DNA of 64,000 bases from JAZDOK01 sp043798715 (GCA_043798715.1 JAZDOK010000095.1:38169-102168), one strand, 5' to 3'; counted from the first letter of the stretch, positions 7,365 to 16,013 are shown. Numbers and translations: made by a program. The notes: a model not told the origin generated them from the sequence alone.

Positions 7365-7387
7365 AATTGAGCGGCGACCGCAGACAG
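7365..7387 (-). repeat. Third copy of the 23-bp island repeat core
   Basis: The plus-strand segment at 7365-7387 begins AATTGAGCGGCGACCGCAGA. It differs from the cores at 3544-3566 and 5607-5629 by only a few bases, but the surrounding DNA is unrelated to copies 1 and 2. On the minus strand it is followed by TTTATC and GTTGGAT (7360-7354 region), which fits the attC R' consensus GTTRRRY. No matching left half of an attC is evident upstream. Confidence 0.6.
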
Positions 7388-7464
7388 CGGCATTTTGCGA
7401 ACGCTTGCGTTCTGGCATTCGCGCCGGCAAGGCGGCAGCCCCGCCCCCGTTTGTCGCTTACCTA

Positions 7465-7493
7465 AGTATAGAGGAAAGTCAGGCCATAGTCAA
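7465..7493 (-). promoter_or_regulatory. Sigma70-type promoter upstream of the 483-aa gene
   Basis: On the minus strand TTGACT (7493-7488), a 17-nt spacer, and TATACT (7470-7465). It is a near-consensus promoter pointing at the gene starting at 7309, with the repeat core in its 5' leader. Confidence 0.65.
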
Positions 7494-7694
7494 GGGATCG
7501 GCTTACCGAAAAATACTTAACAAAAGCTAATCTATACAGGATAAACATGCTGTTTTTGATACTTGATTATGACGCCCTGCAGAACTCCATCGAACTTGCC
7601 GCGTGAAGTTCTTTCGAGTGAAACTCGTAAACGCTAAAAATTGCTGAAAATGTCAGGGAATGTCAAAAACAAGACACCATGATTACCTGATTCG
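7494..7694. other. Intergenic right edge of the island
   Basis: No gene is seen here. Two small adjacent hairpins occur: GAACTT/AAGTTC (7592-7597 with 7606-7611) and CGAGT/ACTCG (7615-7619 with 7623-7627). No T-tract follows, so a terminator is not supported. No second attC-like site was recognised at this edge. Confidence 0.4.
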
Positions 7695-9131
7695 TCAAGT
7701 CATTTTCTTTGCCAATTCTTGACAGACTGTAACAAATAGATCCATGTCGGCACGGGTAAGCCATACACAAGCATCGACACGCATAGGGCATGGGGTTGGA
7801 GCCGGCTCCCCGGTAGCAGGGTTTCTATTTGGTATGGAATGGAGTGGAAAAAAGTGTGCTTCCGGATCCGGTGGGCGGGTAAGTCCGGTCGGACCCAGCC
7901 CTCCGGCACCGATACGAATACGGTGCTCTTCAAAAATGCGCTCTTGGAATTTCATCCCCAGTGTACCGTCCCGACGGAGTGATTCAGTGGGGAAAGGGTT
8001 AAAGGCGATAATCCCCGATTTTAACTCGGGGTCACGAGCAGGCTGTAATAGAGCCTGCTCGCCGAAAGTCCGGACAATCGTTCTTCGAGTATAATCAGCT
8101 AAAGCCAGGATATAGTCCTGAATTCGCTTTCGCCCGACAGCTTCCCATAGTTCACATGCCTCTCCCAGTGCACGCCAGTCAGCAGACTCAGGAAAACCAT
8201 AGACACTCAATGCAGCGCCAATATCAAACCCGGAAGAGCGGGAACCGTCAGTTGGAGCGTCAAGGGCACCGCTCCGCAGCAAATAAAAAGGTGGAGGATT
8301 ATTGGGATTGGCTTTGTTGGGCCGGTTACGCACATATAATACTCCGGTTCCGCCCGGACCGCATTGCCACTTGTGACCTGAAATACCCCAGAAATCTATC
8401 CCTAATTCGTTAAGTTGCGGGTCAAACTGCCCCCCGTAATGGGCTCCATCAACAATGGTAATAATACCGTATTCCTGAGCGAGCTTTGCGATACGGCGGG
8501 CGGGGAAAAGCATGCCCGAGGGCTGACAGGGGCAGGAAAAAAATATAGCCTTCGTTTTGCCCGGTTTGATACTGCGGCGTACAGATTCCACCACTTCCTC
8601 TGCGGTTGCATCGCGAGCCATGGGCACAGCAAATTGACGGATGCGTATGTTGAAACGCCCGGCTACACGCAATATGGTCGCGACGCAATTGGGATATTCG
8701 AGCGTAGAGGTGAGCAGTTCGTCCCCTTGCCGCCAGTCGATTCCCCAGAGAATTTGAGTTATTGCGTCAGTCGTATTACGGGCGATGGCGATCTCATCCA
8801 GATCGGCACCATAGCAGCGCGCTATTTTTTCACGGGTCTTGTTCGACGGCTCCAGATACACGGGAAAAGGGTCTTTGGCAATCTGATCTAGTCCCTCCTT
8901 ATAGTGCTGTATGATCGGTTTTGGCATGGAGCCTTTCTGTCCAATAGCGTAATAGGGAGGGTCTTTATCCAGCGTAAAGGTTTTCGAAAAGGAGTGGAAA
9001 AAGGGCTCCTCGGCTTCAAGGTAGGCATCGAAACCGTGTCTCGCCGGATCGGGAGGTGGGGAGGAAGAAGAGCTCGACACCTCACTGGCAGATCGCTGTT
9101 TTTCCGTGAAATCGTCTTTTTCGTGTTCCAT
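7695..9131 (-). CDS. Class V aminotransferase (PLP-dependent, isopenicillin-N-epimerase-like)
   Basis: 478 residues. Fold-type I PLP enzyme of the class V family. The PLP-binding Asp is in IITIVDGAHYGGQ, and the Schiff-base Lys is in WGISGHKWQCGPGGTG near residue 260. An N-terminal phosphate-binding region reads IAIARNTTDAITQILWG. The N-terminal 35 residues are Ser/Pro-rich and of low complexity, and there is no clear ribosome binding site, so the start is uncertain. The spacing of motifs is closer to isopenicillin N epimerase/desulfurase-like proteins than to IscS, and no NifU- or SufE-like partner is adjacent. It may act on a small amino compound; the substrate is unknown. It stands alone between the island and the cache-domain gene. 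Confidence 0.8.
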   Translation of the reverse strand: MEHEKDDFTEKQRSASEVSSSSSSPPPDPARHGFDAYLEAEEPFFHSFSKTFTLDKDPPYYAIGQKGSMPKPIIQHYKEGLDQIAKDPFPVYLEPSNKTREKIARCYGADLDEIAIARNTTDAITQILWGIDWRQGDELLTSTLEYPNCVATILRVAGRFNIRIRQFAVPMARDATAEEVVESVRRSIKPGKTKAIFFSCPCQPSGMLFPARRIAKLAQEYGIITIVDGAHYGGQFDPQLNELGIDFWGISGHKWQCGPGGTGVLYVRNRPNKANPNNPPPFYLLRSGALDAPTDGSRSSGFDIGAALSVYGFPESADWRALGEACELWEAVGRKRIQDYILALADYTRRTIVRTFGEQALLQPARDPELKSGIIAFNPFPTESLRRDGTLGMKFQERIFEEHRIRIGAGGLGPTGLTRPPDPEAHFFPLHSIPNRNPATGEPAPTPCPMRVDACVWLTRADMDLFVTVCQELAKKMT

Positions 9132-9194
9132 TTGTGCATCGTCTCGTTTCGTTCAATACTTAATATTTATCCCTATCTTCTTGATTTGGGATTT

Positions 9195-9707
9195 TCAGCG
9201 GTAGTATCCGGTGCCGACAACCCATCCGAATGGTTTGAACAGAAGCACGTAAGATCTCTTGGGCCGCGGTTGGCTCTCTCCTCTTTTGGGGAACCAGTAC
9301 TCGGCATACCCGCCACCGGCCGTTCCTTTTGCGAGCAATTCCTTAATGTAAAACGTGCCTTTAAGGTCCTTGTCCTCAAGGCGATTCCTGCCCTCCACGT
9401 CTTTTCTGCCGTAAAGAACCACATTGACACCTTTCGTCGTATCAGCCCAGAAATATCCTTCATTCCCGTATCTAAGCTCACGCAGAAGGTCGGCTCCAAG
9501 CTTCTTTGCCTGCTCAAGGGTCATTTCCCCGCGTTGCTGTTTTGTGAAGATAGCCTGGAGCATGCTGACCGCCGTTTCGACCTGACTTTTGATCAGCCGG
9601 TCCTGTGCCGATGACTTTTCCAATTTTCCAGGCTGGGCGCCGGCAGGCAGACACAAAGCTACTACATTCAGAAGAACCACCAGTATCGTCACCAATGCCT
9701 TTTTCAT
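9195..9707 (-). CDS. Exported single-cache-domain protein
   Basis: 170 residues from ATG 9707, which follows AAGGAGGAGAG. A typical signal peptide (MKKALVTILVVLLNVVALCL, then PAGA) precedes one small-molecule-sensing cache domain. The diagnostic pieces are LRYGNEGYFWADTTKGVNVV near residues 75-95 and KPFGWVVGTGYY at the C-terminus, as in the sCache_2 sensor of chemoreceptors and histidine kinases. There is no transmembrane helix after it and no signalling domain, so it is a free periplasmic or secreted sensor-like protein. It may present a ligand to another receptor; that is inference. The next gene downstream is the aminotransferase in the same direction. Confidence 0.8.
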   Translation of the reverse strand: MKKALVTILVVLLNVVALCLPAGAQPGKLEKSSAQDRLIKSQVETAVSMLQAIFTKQQRGEMTLEQAKKLGADLLRELRYGNEGYFWADTTKGVNVVLYGRKDVEGRNRLEDKDLKGTFYIKELLAKGTAGGGYAEYWFPKRGESQPRPKRSYVLLFKPFGWVVGTGYYR

Positions 9708-9744
9708 ATTCTCTCCTCCTTGATTCAAAATCTCACACGCCGAC

Positions 9745-10956
9745 TCATTTTACCTTTGATCTTAAACCATCAAACCATTTACGTGCATCGAGCAGCGCAA
9801 ATAGAAATGTTTCCGCATGGCCTGCCGACTTGCCGGCATTTACTAAAGATACGTCGGAGCCCATGTTTTTCATATATCCATATGCTGTTTGTGCGATGAC
9901 CGGCGGCACCATGTCATCAGCTTCACCATAATAAAAGCGTATCGGCACATCAGATTGCCACATATACACCTCGTTGTCATATAAAGCCCTGCAAAACGCG
10001 TCAGTGCCGACTAATGAATCCGTTACAAACGTCTCCTGAAATAGTTCCCGGGGAGTCCTGCCAAATTGTTCAAAAACATCTTTGGGGATAACGTCCGTAT
10101 CAAATATTTTTTGCCCGACATCCTGGTAGCGCGGTTTCAATGCCTCCTGACTTAACCCCGGCAGATTATAGTACTCCCCGTACGCCAAAATCACGTAAGC
10201 CATTATCGCCGGTATCTTCGGCGACAGTGTATGTATCAGCCATTGCGCCCAGTTCAAATACATATCATATGGCCCGGCAACAGGAGCCGCAGCCCTGACT
10301 CCTGGGTACCTTTGAGTGCGAAGCAGCCGCAAAAAAGCCATTGTAGCATGTCCGCCCTGGGACCAGCCGCTCAGAAAGAGATCGCTAGACAGCTTTATGT
10401 CCATTTCGGAACATATCTTTTTGCCGGCCTTAAGCATATCCCACGATGCCTGTGCTTCACCATCGGCCATAATAAATGTATGGCGTCCCATAGAGTCTCC
10501 CTTGCCAATATAATCCGGCATAAATATTACATAGCCATGTCCTGCAAAAGCGGCTATAACTGCTTGTGCTTCTAAACATCCGTCCGGATTTGATGGGATT
10601 TCGTGCTTGCTGAATTCGGCACTATGCTGATACGATAGTACCGGCAACGAGCCTTGGGCTCCCATCGGCACCGCAAGTAATCCTGACACCGTCTCCACAG
10701 CATCGCGCCTGTAGGGATTTGCCGTCCGATACCGGACCTTATACAATGAAACCGGATATTTGGTGTACTCAAAACCATAAGAAGCGGGATCAACACCAAA
10801 AACAGTTTTACTTAATGTTTTGTCCATCTTTTCCCGAGAATACTGGCCGACAGGTTGAGCATTTATCGCTTTTCCGATATCACTCGCATATACAACATTG
10901 GAAGCGATACACCCAATCAAAAATATCGCAAAGAACATAACCGATAATTTCTTCAC
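9745..10956 (-). CDS. Exported alpha/beta hydrolase (secretory lipase-like)
   Basis: 403 residues from a GTG at 10956, preceded by AGAGGAGG; the frame is open further upstream but without a ribosome binding site. The N-terminus has a hydrophobic signal, with 'FLIGC' usable as a lipobox, so it could be a lipoprotein. The nucleophile elbow GWSQGGH is at about residue 185-190. The acid is probably in YYGEADDMVPP and the His in SAGHAETF near the end. An oxyanion-side motif GYVIFMPDYIGKGDS precedes. The overall pattern is that of LIP-type secretory lipases and related esterases, with a cap insertion around PGLSQEALKPRYQD. Substrate unknown. It sits between the cache-domain gene and the RelE-like toxin gene. 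Confidence 0.8.
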   Translation of the reverse strand: MKKLSVMFFAIFLIGCIASNVVYASDIGKAINAQPVGQYSREKMDKTLSKTVFGVDPASYGFEYTKYPVSLYKVRYRTANPYRRDAVETVSGLLAVPMGAQGSLPVLSYQHSAEFSKHEIPSNPDGCLEAQAVIAAFAGHGYVIFMPDYIGKGDSMGRHTFIMADGEAQASWDMLKAGKKICSEMDIKLSSDLFLSGWSQGGHATMAFLRLLRTQRYPGVRAAAPVAGPYDMYLNWAQWLIHTLSPKIPAIMAYVILAYGEYYNLPGLSQEALKPRYQDVGQKIFDTDVIPKDVFEQFGRTPRELFQETFVTDSLVGTDAFCRALYDNEVYMWQSDVPIRFYYGEADDMVPPVIAQTAYGYMKNMGSDVSLVNAGKSAGHAETFLFALLDARKWFDGLRSKVK

Positions 10957-11047
10957 GAGTATCCTCCTCTCATAATCCCCGGAATCCGAAGTTGAAATCA
11001 ATCGCGAGGTCACTTTGCATCCGAAGGTCACGAGATCGAAGCAGAAT

Positions 11048-11359
11048 CTATTTCCCATAAGCCTGATCATGCGGACCCAGGTCAATGAATTTTATCGTTT
11101 CATCCGGACATTTTTCGCAATCAAAACAGCGGACAGCTCCATCATCGCCTTTTTTCCGGCATGCTTTGCAATAAAGGTAAATCACCAGAAAATTCCTTCG
11201 AACAGGGAAACTGTAGAAGCCTCTAAAATTGCCTTTTAAAGGTTCTCCCAACGCAACCGGGTCCTTGATGATCATATCAACTTTATTTTTTATGGCTTTT
11301 TTGATGGAGCCGTATTTTTTCAAGGACTTTACAAAGGCGTCGCTGAAAAGAACCTGCAT
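11048..11359 (-). CDS. RelE/ParE-family toxin
   Basis: 103 residues, the size of the family. It begins MQVLFSDAFVKSLKKYGSIK and continues with LGEPLKGNFRGFYSFPVRRN and FLVIYL, the usual RelE/ParE pattern of helical hairpin then beta-sheet with basic residues. An unusual insertion, CKACRKKGDDGAVRCFDCEK, carries four Cys and may bind zinc, which ordinary RelE toxins lack. The ATG overlaps the stop of the preceding antitoxin gene (TAATG), as is common in such pairs. Expected to cleave ribosome-bound mRNA (RelE) or poison gyrase (ParE); which one cannot be said. Confidence 0.75.
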   Translation of the reverse strand: MQVLFSDAFVKSLKKYGSIKKAIKNKVDMIIKDPVALGEPLKGNFRGFYSFPVRRNFLVIYLYCKACRKKGDDGAVRCFDCEKCPDETIKFIDLGPHDQAYGK

Positions 11360-11610
11360 TAAAAGACCTCTTTATATTTTGACCATTTCATTTTGCCGGT
11401 TCTGACTTTCTCAATGGTCTTTAAAAGATTCTCGGTAAAATCAGGGTCGGAAAGTATTATTTCAGTCGGTTCCTTCTCAATGACGCGCTTTAAATTCAGA
11501 ACAAACTGGGTGAAAATTTCGGAAATAGAAGTCCTCTGCCGCTCGGCATAAATCTTGGCAAAATCAATCAAATCCTTGTCCATCGTGATATTCAATTTGC
11601 TTTTTATCAT
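11359..11610 (-). CDS. Antitoxin of the RelE-like pair (DUF6364-like)
   Basis: 83 residues beginning MIKSKLNITMDKDLIDFAKI. The first 45 residues have the short strand-helix-helix pattern of ribbon-helix-helix DNA-binding antitoxins (NITMDKDLIDFAKIYAERQR, then TSISEIF). The acidic C-terminus (LSDPDFTENLLKTIEKVRTG) is the likely toxin-binding segment. It is first in the operon and overlaps the toxin start by one base. The promoter at 11631-11659 contains a perfect inverted repeat, fitting autoregulation. Confidence 0.75.
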   Translation of the reverse strand: MIKSKLNITMDKDLIDFAKIYAERQRTSISEIFTQFVLNLKRVIEKEPTEIILSDPDFTENLLKTIEKVRTGKMKWSKYKEVF

Positions 11611-11630
11611 TGCAAACCACCTCTGTTGTT

Positions 11631-11659
11631 ATTATACGCCGTTTATGCGTATAAGTCAA
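11631..11659 (-). promoter_or_regulatory. Promoter and operator of the TA operon
   Basis: On the minus strand TTGACT (11659-11654), a 17-nt spacer and TATAAT (11636-11631). The spacer and both box edges are covered by a perfect 8-bp inverted repeat, TTATACGC (11632-11639) and GCGTATAA (11647-11654). A repressor bound there would block RNA polymerase, the usual logic of TA autoregulation. Confidence 0.75.
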
Positions 11660-11745
11660 ACAAGCCGGCTCAAAGAATATTGCCGCCGCCTGGCCGCCCT
11701 TGATGCCTTCGGGGCGGTTGTGAGTGATTCTGTCGGGTGTGCCGT

Positions 11746-12165
11746 CTACTCCAGGTGATGAACCTTAGCACCTTTGTGTTTGACCAGGTATTCCGCAACC
11801 AGCAGACGATGGCACTCTACAACGCGCTTCTCGGCGCAGAGGAGACAAAACGGCCCGGGGATTTCCGTAAGTCCCGCGGTGAGAAACTCGCCGGATGAGT
11901 CGAGCAATTCCTGGTAGCGGCGCTGCCAGTCGGGATATTCGAGGAACACGTTCCCCAGCTCGATAAGAGAGCGATAACCGATGCCCGCATCGGAGAGCCA
12001 TTTCTCGATACCCTTGTCGGGGGTCCTGGCCTTGGCCCAGATGCCCATGTATGCATGGTCCGGGCGAAGGCGGATATCGATGACCGTTCGAATATTATTT
12101 TGCTGCAAGAGGGCGAGAAATTCCTCCTGGCTGCGACCACCATAGCCGACCGTGAATACTTCCAT
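11746..12165 (-). CDS. DUF488 family protein
   Basis: 139 residues, ATG 12165 with AAGGAGG upstream. It has the family's N-terminal signature (FTVGYGGRSQEEFLALLQ), the VIDIRLRP strand and the C-terminal FCLLCAEKRVVECHRLLVAE, where the CxxxxxxCHR-type motif is conserved. DUF488 proteins are small cytoplasmic proteins of unknown biochemical role that are often encoded near stress genes. The gene stands alone, and nothing nearby suggests a partner. Confidence 0.85.
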   Translation of the reverse strand: MEVFTVGYGGRSQEEFLALLQQNNIRTVIDIRLRPDHAYMGIWAKARTPDKGIEKWLSDAGIGYRSLIELGNVFLEYPDWQRRYQELLDSSGEFLTAGLTEIPGPFCLLCAEKRVVECHRLLVAEYLVKHKGAKVHHLE

Positions 12166-12252
12166 TATTCCCTCCTTTGCCGCCGTAATGCCAGATAATA
12201 GATAATAGGGAGAGATTGTTAAATAAAATGGGCGCTGGCGTCCCTATTTCCC

Positions 12253-13803
12253 TTAACTTTTTTCCTGGAGATGCTTAACGGGTTCCCCTGTTTTTTGATG
12301 GGGCTTTAATTGCTTCTTTTTTTCCTTTATCATTTCTTTCAGGATCATCTGAACAAAATAATTATTGGGATTAAGTTTAAGAGCCTCCCTGGCATGAATT
12401 ATTCCCTCCTCAAAATGCCCGGCGAGATAAAGTTCATAAGCCAGCCTGATATGTGATTCTTTAATATTGGGCGGCATTAAGCGAAGTGATTTTTTGAACT
12501 CTTCAATCGCCTTCTCATGGAGCCCATTCTTCCCATACACTATTGCCAGGCCAAAGTGAGGGTAATATGATTCCGGCGCCTTTTGGAGAGTATCGCTCCA
12601 GAGCAAGAAATTACTTGACCACAGAGTCGCCCTCTCCAGAGTCAATATCGAGAGGAATGAGAATATAAGCAGCAGGAGACCCTGGATAAACAGGAGCATT
12701 TTTACTTTTTGCTTTATTATTGAGTAAAACAAACCAAAGGCCAGGCACAACCCGTATGAAGGCAAGAAGAGATAGCGGTCGGCAAGAAAGTAGTTTGAAT
12801 TGAAGAAAATTCTCAGATATAGAGGAAGGGAGGACAAAAGAAACCAGCCCAGGGCAAAAAAAATCTTTTTGTCTTTAATAAAAGCATATACGAGGCCCCC
12901 GGTAAAAAGTAATATACCGATAAGTGACCAGATCACATTGGGATTTGCCAGGCTGGTTTCAACTTTCATCGGATAGACAGCGCAAAGATTGACCGGCCAG
13001 AATATTAATTTTAAAGTCTGCCCCATAAGAGAAACGGATGTCAGTAACTTATAATAAAACGGTAAATTTTGGGTCTCCACCATGCGCTCTCTGAATGCAT
13101 CAGAGATGTAAAGTAGAAGCCCAAAACCAATGACCAGGAGAAAGAAGGGAACAACTGCCCTGAATTGTTCTCCGAATTTCTTGAGACTTCGGCTTGAAAA
13201 AAGATAGAGGAGGATTAAAATCGGGAGAACAGCCGTGAGGACCTGGGTGAGAAGGGCGGAGATAAAGAGCAAAACCGAGCTGAAATAATAGAACAATTTT
13301 TTTTCTTTCTCCCACCTTATAAAGAGGTAGAAAGATGCCATGCAGAATAAAGTTCCCAGAAGGTGGCACCGCCCTAAAACCCAGGCCACCCCTTCCGCGT
13401 GCACCGGATGAATAGCAAAAATAAACAAGCTCAATAGAGCAATTTCGGGATCCTTACACAATGCCAGGCTAACCAAGAGACACAGATAGAGAAGTACGAC
13501 AAGCAAGAGCAGGTTTGTGATATGGTAGCCCACCGGATTCGACTTCCAGAAGATATAATCCACAGCGAGAGAAAGAAACAAGAGGGGATGGTAGTAGTTA
13601 GATGGATCAAAACCGGGCTTAAAGATTGCCCCGTAGTGCCCTTGTAACCCCCCAATCAAGGGAATGTAATAGTCGTCGTCCAGGGAGCTGAATTCTCCCT
13701 GCAGAGAGGGAGAATAAAGTACAATCGCCACCAACACAACAAAGAGAAAACCAAAAAGCAGGAAAGCTCCAGGCGACTGACTTATAGAAGAATTTGGTTT
13801 CAA
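12253..13803 (-). CDS. TMTC-like multi-pass membrane protein with C-terminal TPRs
   Basis: 516 residues, from a TTG at 13803 with only a weak ribosome binding site, so the start is tentative. The N-terminal segment (FLFVVLVAIVLYSPSLQGEF, then SSLDDDYYI) has the Asp pair after the first helix typical of GT-C fold glycosyltransferases. Ten or so hydrophobic helices follow, including HPVHAEGVAWVLGRCHLLG, a motif shared with TMTC/DUF1736-type proteins. Residues from about 410 form two to three TPR repeats (YYPHFGLAIVYGKNGLHEKA, then IEEFKKSLRL). Such proteins transfer sugars from lipid carriers to proteins outside the cytoplasm. The acceptor here is unknown. It is less GC-rich than its neighbours. 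Confidence 0.7.
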   Translation of the reverse strand: MKPNSSISQSPGAFLLFGFLFVVLVAIVLYSPSLQGEFSSLDDDYYIPLIGGLQGHYGAIFKPGFDPSNYYHPLLFLSLAVDYIFWKSNPVGYHITNLLLLVVLLYLCLLVSLALCKDPEIALLSLFIFAIHPVHAEGVAWVLGRCHLLGTLFCMASFYLFIRWEKEKKLFYYFSSVLLFISALLTQVLTAVLPILILLYLFSSRSLKKFGEQFRAVVPFFLLVIGFGLLLYISDAFRERMVETQNLPFYYKLLTSVSLMGQTLKLIFWPVNLCAVYPMKVETSLANPNVIWSLIGILLFTGGLVYAFIKDKKIFFALGWFLLSSLPLYLRIFFNSNYFLADRYLFLPSYGLCLAFGLFYSIIKQKVKMLLFIQGLLLLIFSFLSILTLERATLWSSNFLLWSDTLQKAPESYYPHFGLAIVYGKNGLHEKAIEEFKKSLRLMPPNIKESHIRLAYELYLAGHFEEGIIHAREALKLNPNNYFVQMILKEMIKEKKKQLKPHQKTGEPVKHLQEKS

Positions 13804-13837
13804 TACAGGCCGCCTGAAGAGAGGAAATCCTCAATGT

Positions 13838-13915
13838 TTTTCCCCGGGATGTGGTAGCACTCCCATATGAGAACTATCTTCCTGAGATTAAATACTTCGA
13901 CCACCCCGGGGAAAT
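13838..13915. repeat. Imperfect inverted repeat between genes
   Basis: TTTCCCCGGG plus GTGG (13838-13854) pairs with CCAC plus CCCGGGGAAA (13901-13914) around a 46-nt loop. Shorter mirrored blocks (AGGAAATCCT at 13822-13831 and AGGAGATTTCCTCC at 13929-13942) lie outside. It could be a processed-RNA structure, a degenerate MITE or a terminator without a T-tract. No function is assigned. Confidence 0.35.
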
Positions 13916-13968
13916 TCTAAAGTGAGCAGGAGATTTCCTCCCGGCGGGGATGTCCGCTCGATGGAGAA

Positions 13969-15111
13969 TCATTTGCCAGTTTGTTTCTTAAACAGTTCCG
14001 GGGCCATGACCTTGACAAGGGCGAAGTTAATATTGTCGGCTGCTCCTTCAACAGAGCTGGGATACCTGTTGATCAGCGTGATACTAGTGGATTTATAGGC
14101 CGGGAAGTAGTACATCGATGAGTTGTAGCCCGGTACCTCTCCGGAGTGACCAAGCGCAATTCCCGCGTTCATCACGCCCAGCCCGTACGATTCGGTATTC
14201 GGTGCGGAGAACTTCACCTGCTCGGTGTGCATCTGCCTGCTGAGGAGCTTGCCGGTAGCGAGCGCCTGCGCCCATAACTTCAAATCGTCCAGGTTGCTTA
14301 TTATCCCTCCTGCCGTCCAGAAAGGCGTAGGGGAGCAGATGCTTAAGTCTTCAAGTTTGCCGGTGCCATTCTGTTCGCCCTCGGCCGGTACGTAGCCGTG
14401 CATGTACGGGCCGGGCAGGTCCGGGGTCATGGGGAAGGAGGTGTTCTTAAGGCCGAGCCGGTCTATTATCCTCGTGGTGATTTCGACGCCCGCCGTCCTG
14501 CCGGTCACCTTCTCTATAATCATCCCCAGCAGGATATAGTTGGTATTGCAGTACATATACTTCTGTCCCGGTGGAAAGACCGCCGGGTGCGCGATGGCGA
14601 TGTCCACCATCCGCTGCGGCGCCCATGCGGCCCCGGGACTTTTTTTGAACTCGTCCCAGAAGGCCCCGTCGTCAGTGTAGTTAAAGAGACCGGAGGTCAT
14701 GTTAAGAAGCTGCCTGATGGTGATTCCGTCCGCGCCCGGCACCTGCGGCTCGTACTTGCTCAGCCTGTCGTCCAGCGAAAGCTTCTTCTCGTCGACGAGC
14801 TGGAGGACGACCGTGGCGGTGAAAGTCTTGGTGAGGCTCCCGATGCGCAGTTTGTCTGTTATCTTCGGGGCGGTACCGGTACTTATGTCGCCCTTGCCCG
14901 CTCCCAGAACCCAGGTGCCCTTGCCGGGAAACCACATCCCCACGATGGCCCCGGGCACCTTGTACTTCGCCATCTGAGAGTCGAGGGTCTTCCGAAGGGT
15001 GTCCCACTTACTGAGGGTGCGCGCCGAGGCGTACGAAACGCACGCGAACACGCACAGGCACAGCAGAACTGCGATAACAGGGTATCTGATATCATGTCTT
15101 ATTTCTTTCAT
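13969..15111 (-). CDS. Exported serine hydrolase, class C beta-lactamase/DD-peptidase-like
   Basis: 380 residues from ATG 15111; an alternative ATG at 15162 would add 17 basic residues. A clean signal peptide (YPVIAVLLCLCVFACVSYAS) is followed by the beta-lactamase/penicillin-binding fold: SLTK (SxxK, nucleophile Ser) near residue 100, YCN (YxN) near 200, and HSG in place of KTG near 330. The HSG variant is typical of esterase EstB- and D-aminopeptidase-type members rather than true beta-lactamases. Length and motif spacing fit a periplasmic peptidase or esterase acting on cell wall or D-amino acid peptides. It is a single gene, divergent from minC. Confidence 0.85.
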   Translation of the reverse strand: MKEIRHDIRYPVIAVLLCLCVFACVSYASARTLSKWDTLRKTLDSQMAKYKVPGAIVGMWFPGKGTWVLGAGKGDISTGTAPKITDKLRIGSLTKTFTATVVLQLVDEKKLSLDDRLSKYEPQVPGADGITIRQLLNMTSGLFNYTDDGAFWDEFKKSPGAAWAPQRMVDIAIAHPAVFPPGQKYMYCNTNYILLGMIIEKVTGRTAGVEITTRIIDRLGLKNTSFPMTPDLPGPYMHGYVPAEGEQNGTGKLEDLSICSPTPFWTAGGIISNLDDLKLWAQALATGKLLSRQMHTEQVKFSAPNTESYGLGVMNAGIALGHSGEVPGYNSSMYYFPAYKSTSITLINRYPSSVEGAADNINFALVKVMAPELFKKQTGK

Positions 15112-15280
15112 CCTGAGTCCTTTTCTTCCGTCCCTATTTTCCTTATTATTCCTCCTTGGCATTCGTAGTCCTTCAGAAAGGCAAGCCTAAAAGAGTAGTT
15201 TGGCGCAACAAGGCTTACGCTGCAAGATGAAGAGGAATTTATCGGCCCATGAAGAACGAATGGGCTGGAGGTAGTATTCA

Positions 15281-16000
15281 GTGGAAAATAATGGATCAGT
15301 GACGTTTAAAGGCACGCGGCATGGCATCCTGGTGAGCATTTCCGAGCAGGATGATTTTTTTTCGACCCTCGCTGAATTCAAATGCAAAATGGGGGAAAAT
15401 CACTCTTTTTTCAAAAATTCGCCTCTGAGTCTGGACCTGGGCTGGAGGGAGCTTGATCCGGATGAACTGGAGGCCCTCCTAAAGATCATAAGGGATGAAG
15501 GAATCAATCTTCAGGGAATCATCAGCGCCTCCCAGGCTACCAGGGGGCTGGCCGAAAATAAGGGCATCAAGGTCATCATCGGGAGGCTGGGCCTCTCCGA
15601 ACACCGGGGAAAGGCCCCGGGGCGAGGAAAAAGACCTGAGACGCCTAAACCCTTCCACACCGAAGCGGACACCCTTCTCGTCAAGCGCACGCTCCGCTCC
15701 GGACAGCAGGTGGATTTCCCGGGAAATGTAGTAGTGGTGGGAGACGTCAACCCGGGCGCGGAAATCCGGGCGGGCGGGGACATCGTGGTGATGGGAATTC
15801 TGAGGGGCGTCGCCTTCGCCGGATCCTCCGGCAACCGGAACGCCCAGGTGATCGCCTACCAGTTGAAACCGTCCCAGCTTCGCATCGGGGATCTCATCGG
15901 GACGCCCGATGAAGTCAAGCCGTCTAAGCCCGGCCTTCCCATAGTGGCGCGGGTGAAGGGCGAGGACATAATAACCGCCCTCTTCGGGAGCAGAGATTGA
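15281..16000 (+). CDS. minC: Septum site-determining protein MinC
   Basis: 239 residues from a GTG at 15281 preceded by GGAGGTAG. The N-terminal domain (about 1-105) includes FKGTRHGILVSISEQDDF and is the FtsZ-antagonising part. The C-terminal beta-helix (about 130-225) is clear in QVDFPGNVVVVGDVNPGAEI and GGDIVVMGILRGVAFAGS, the MinD- and septum-binding surface. The Pro/Lys linker (GKAPGRGKRPETPKP) joins the two. It is first of the min genes; minD follows 13 nt later. Together with MinD it blocks Z-ring assembly away from mid-cell. Confidence 0.95.
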   Translation: MENNGSVTFKGTRHGILVSISEQDDFFSTLAEFKCKMGENHSFFKNSPLSLDLGWRELDPDELEALLKIIRDEGINLQGIISASQATRGLAENKGIKVIIGRLGLSEHRGKAPGRGKRPETPKPFHTEADTLLVKRTLRSGQQVDFPGNVVVVGDVNPGAEIRAGGDIVVMGILRGVAFAGSSGNRNAQVIAYQLKPSQLRIGDLIGTPDEVKPSKPGLPIVARVKGEDIITALFGSRD

Positions 16001-16013
16001 GGAGGTAATCGCA

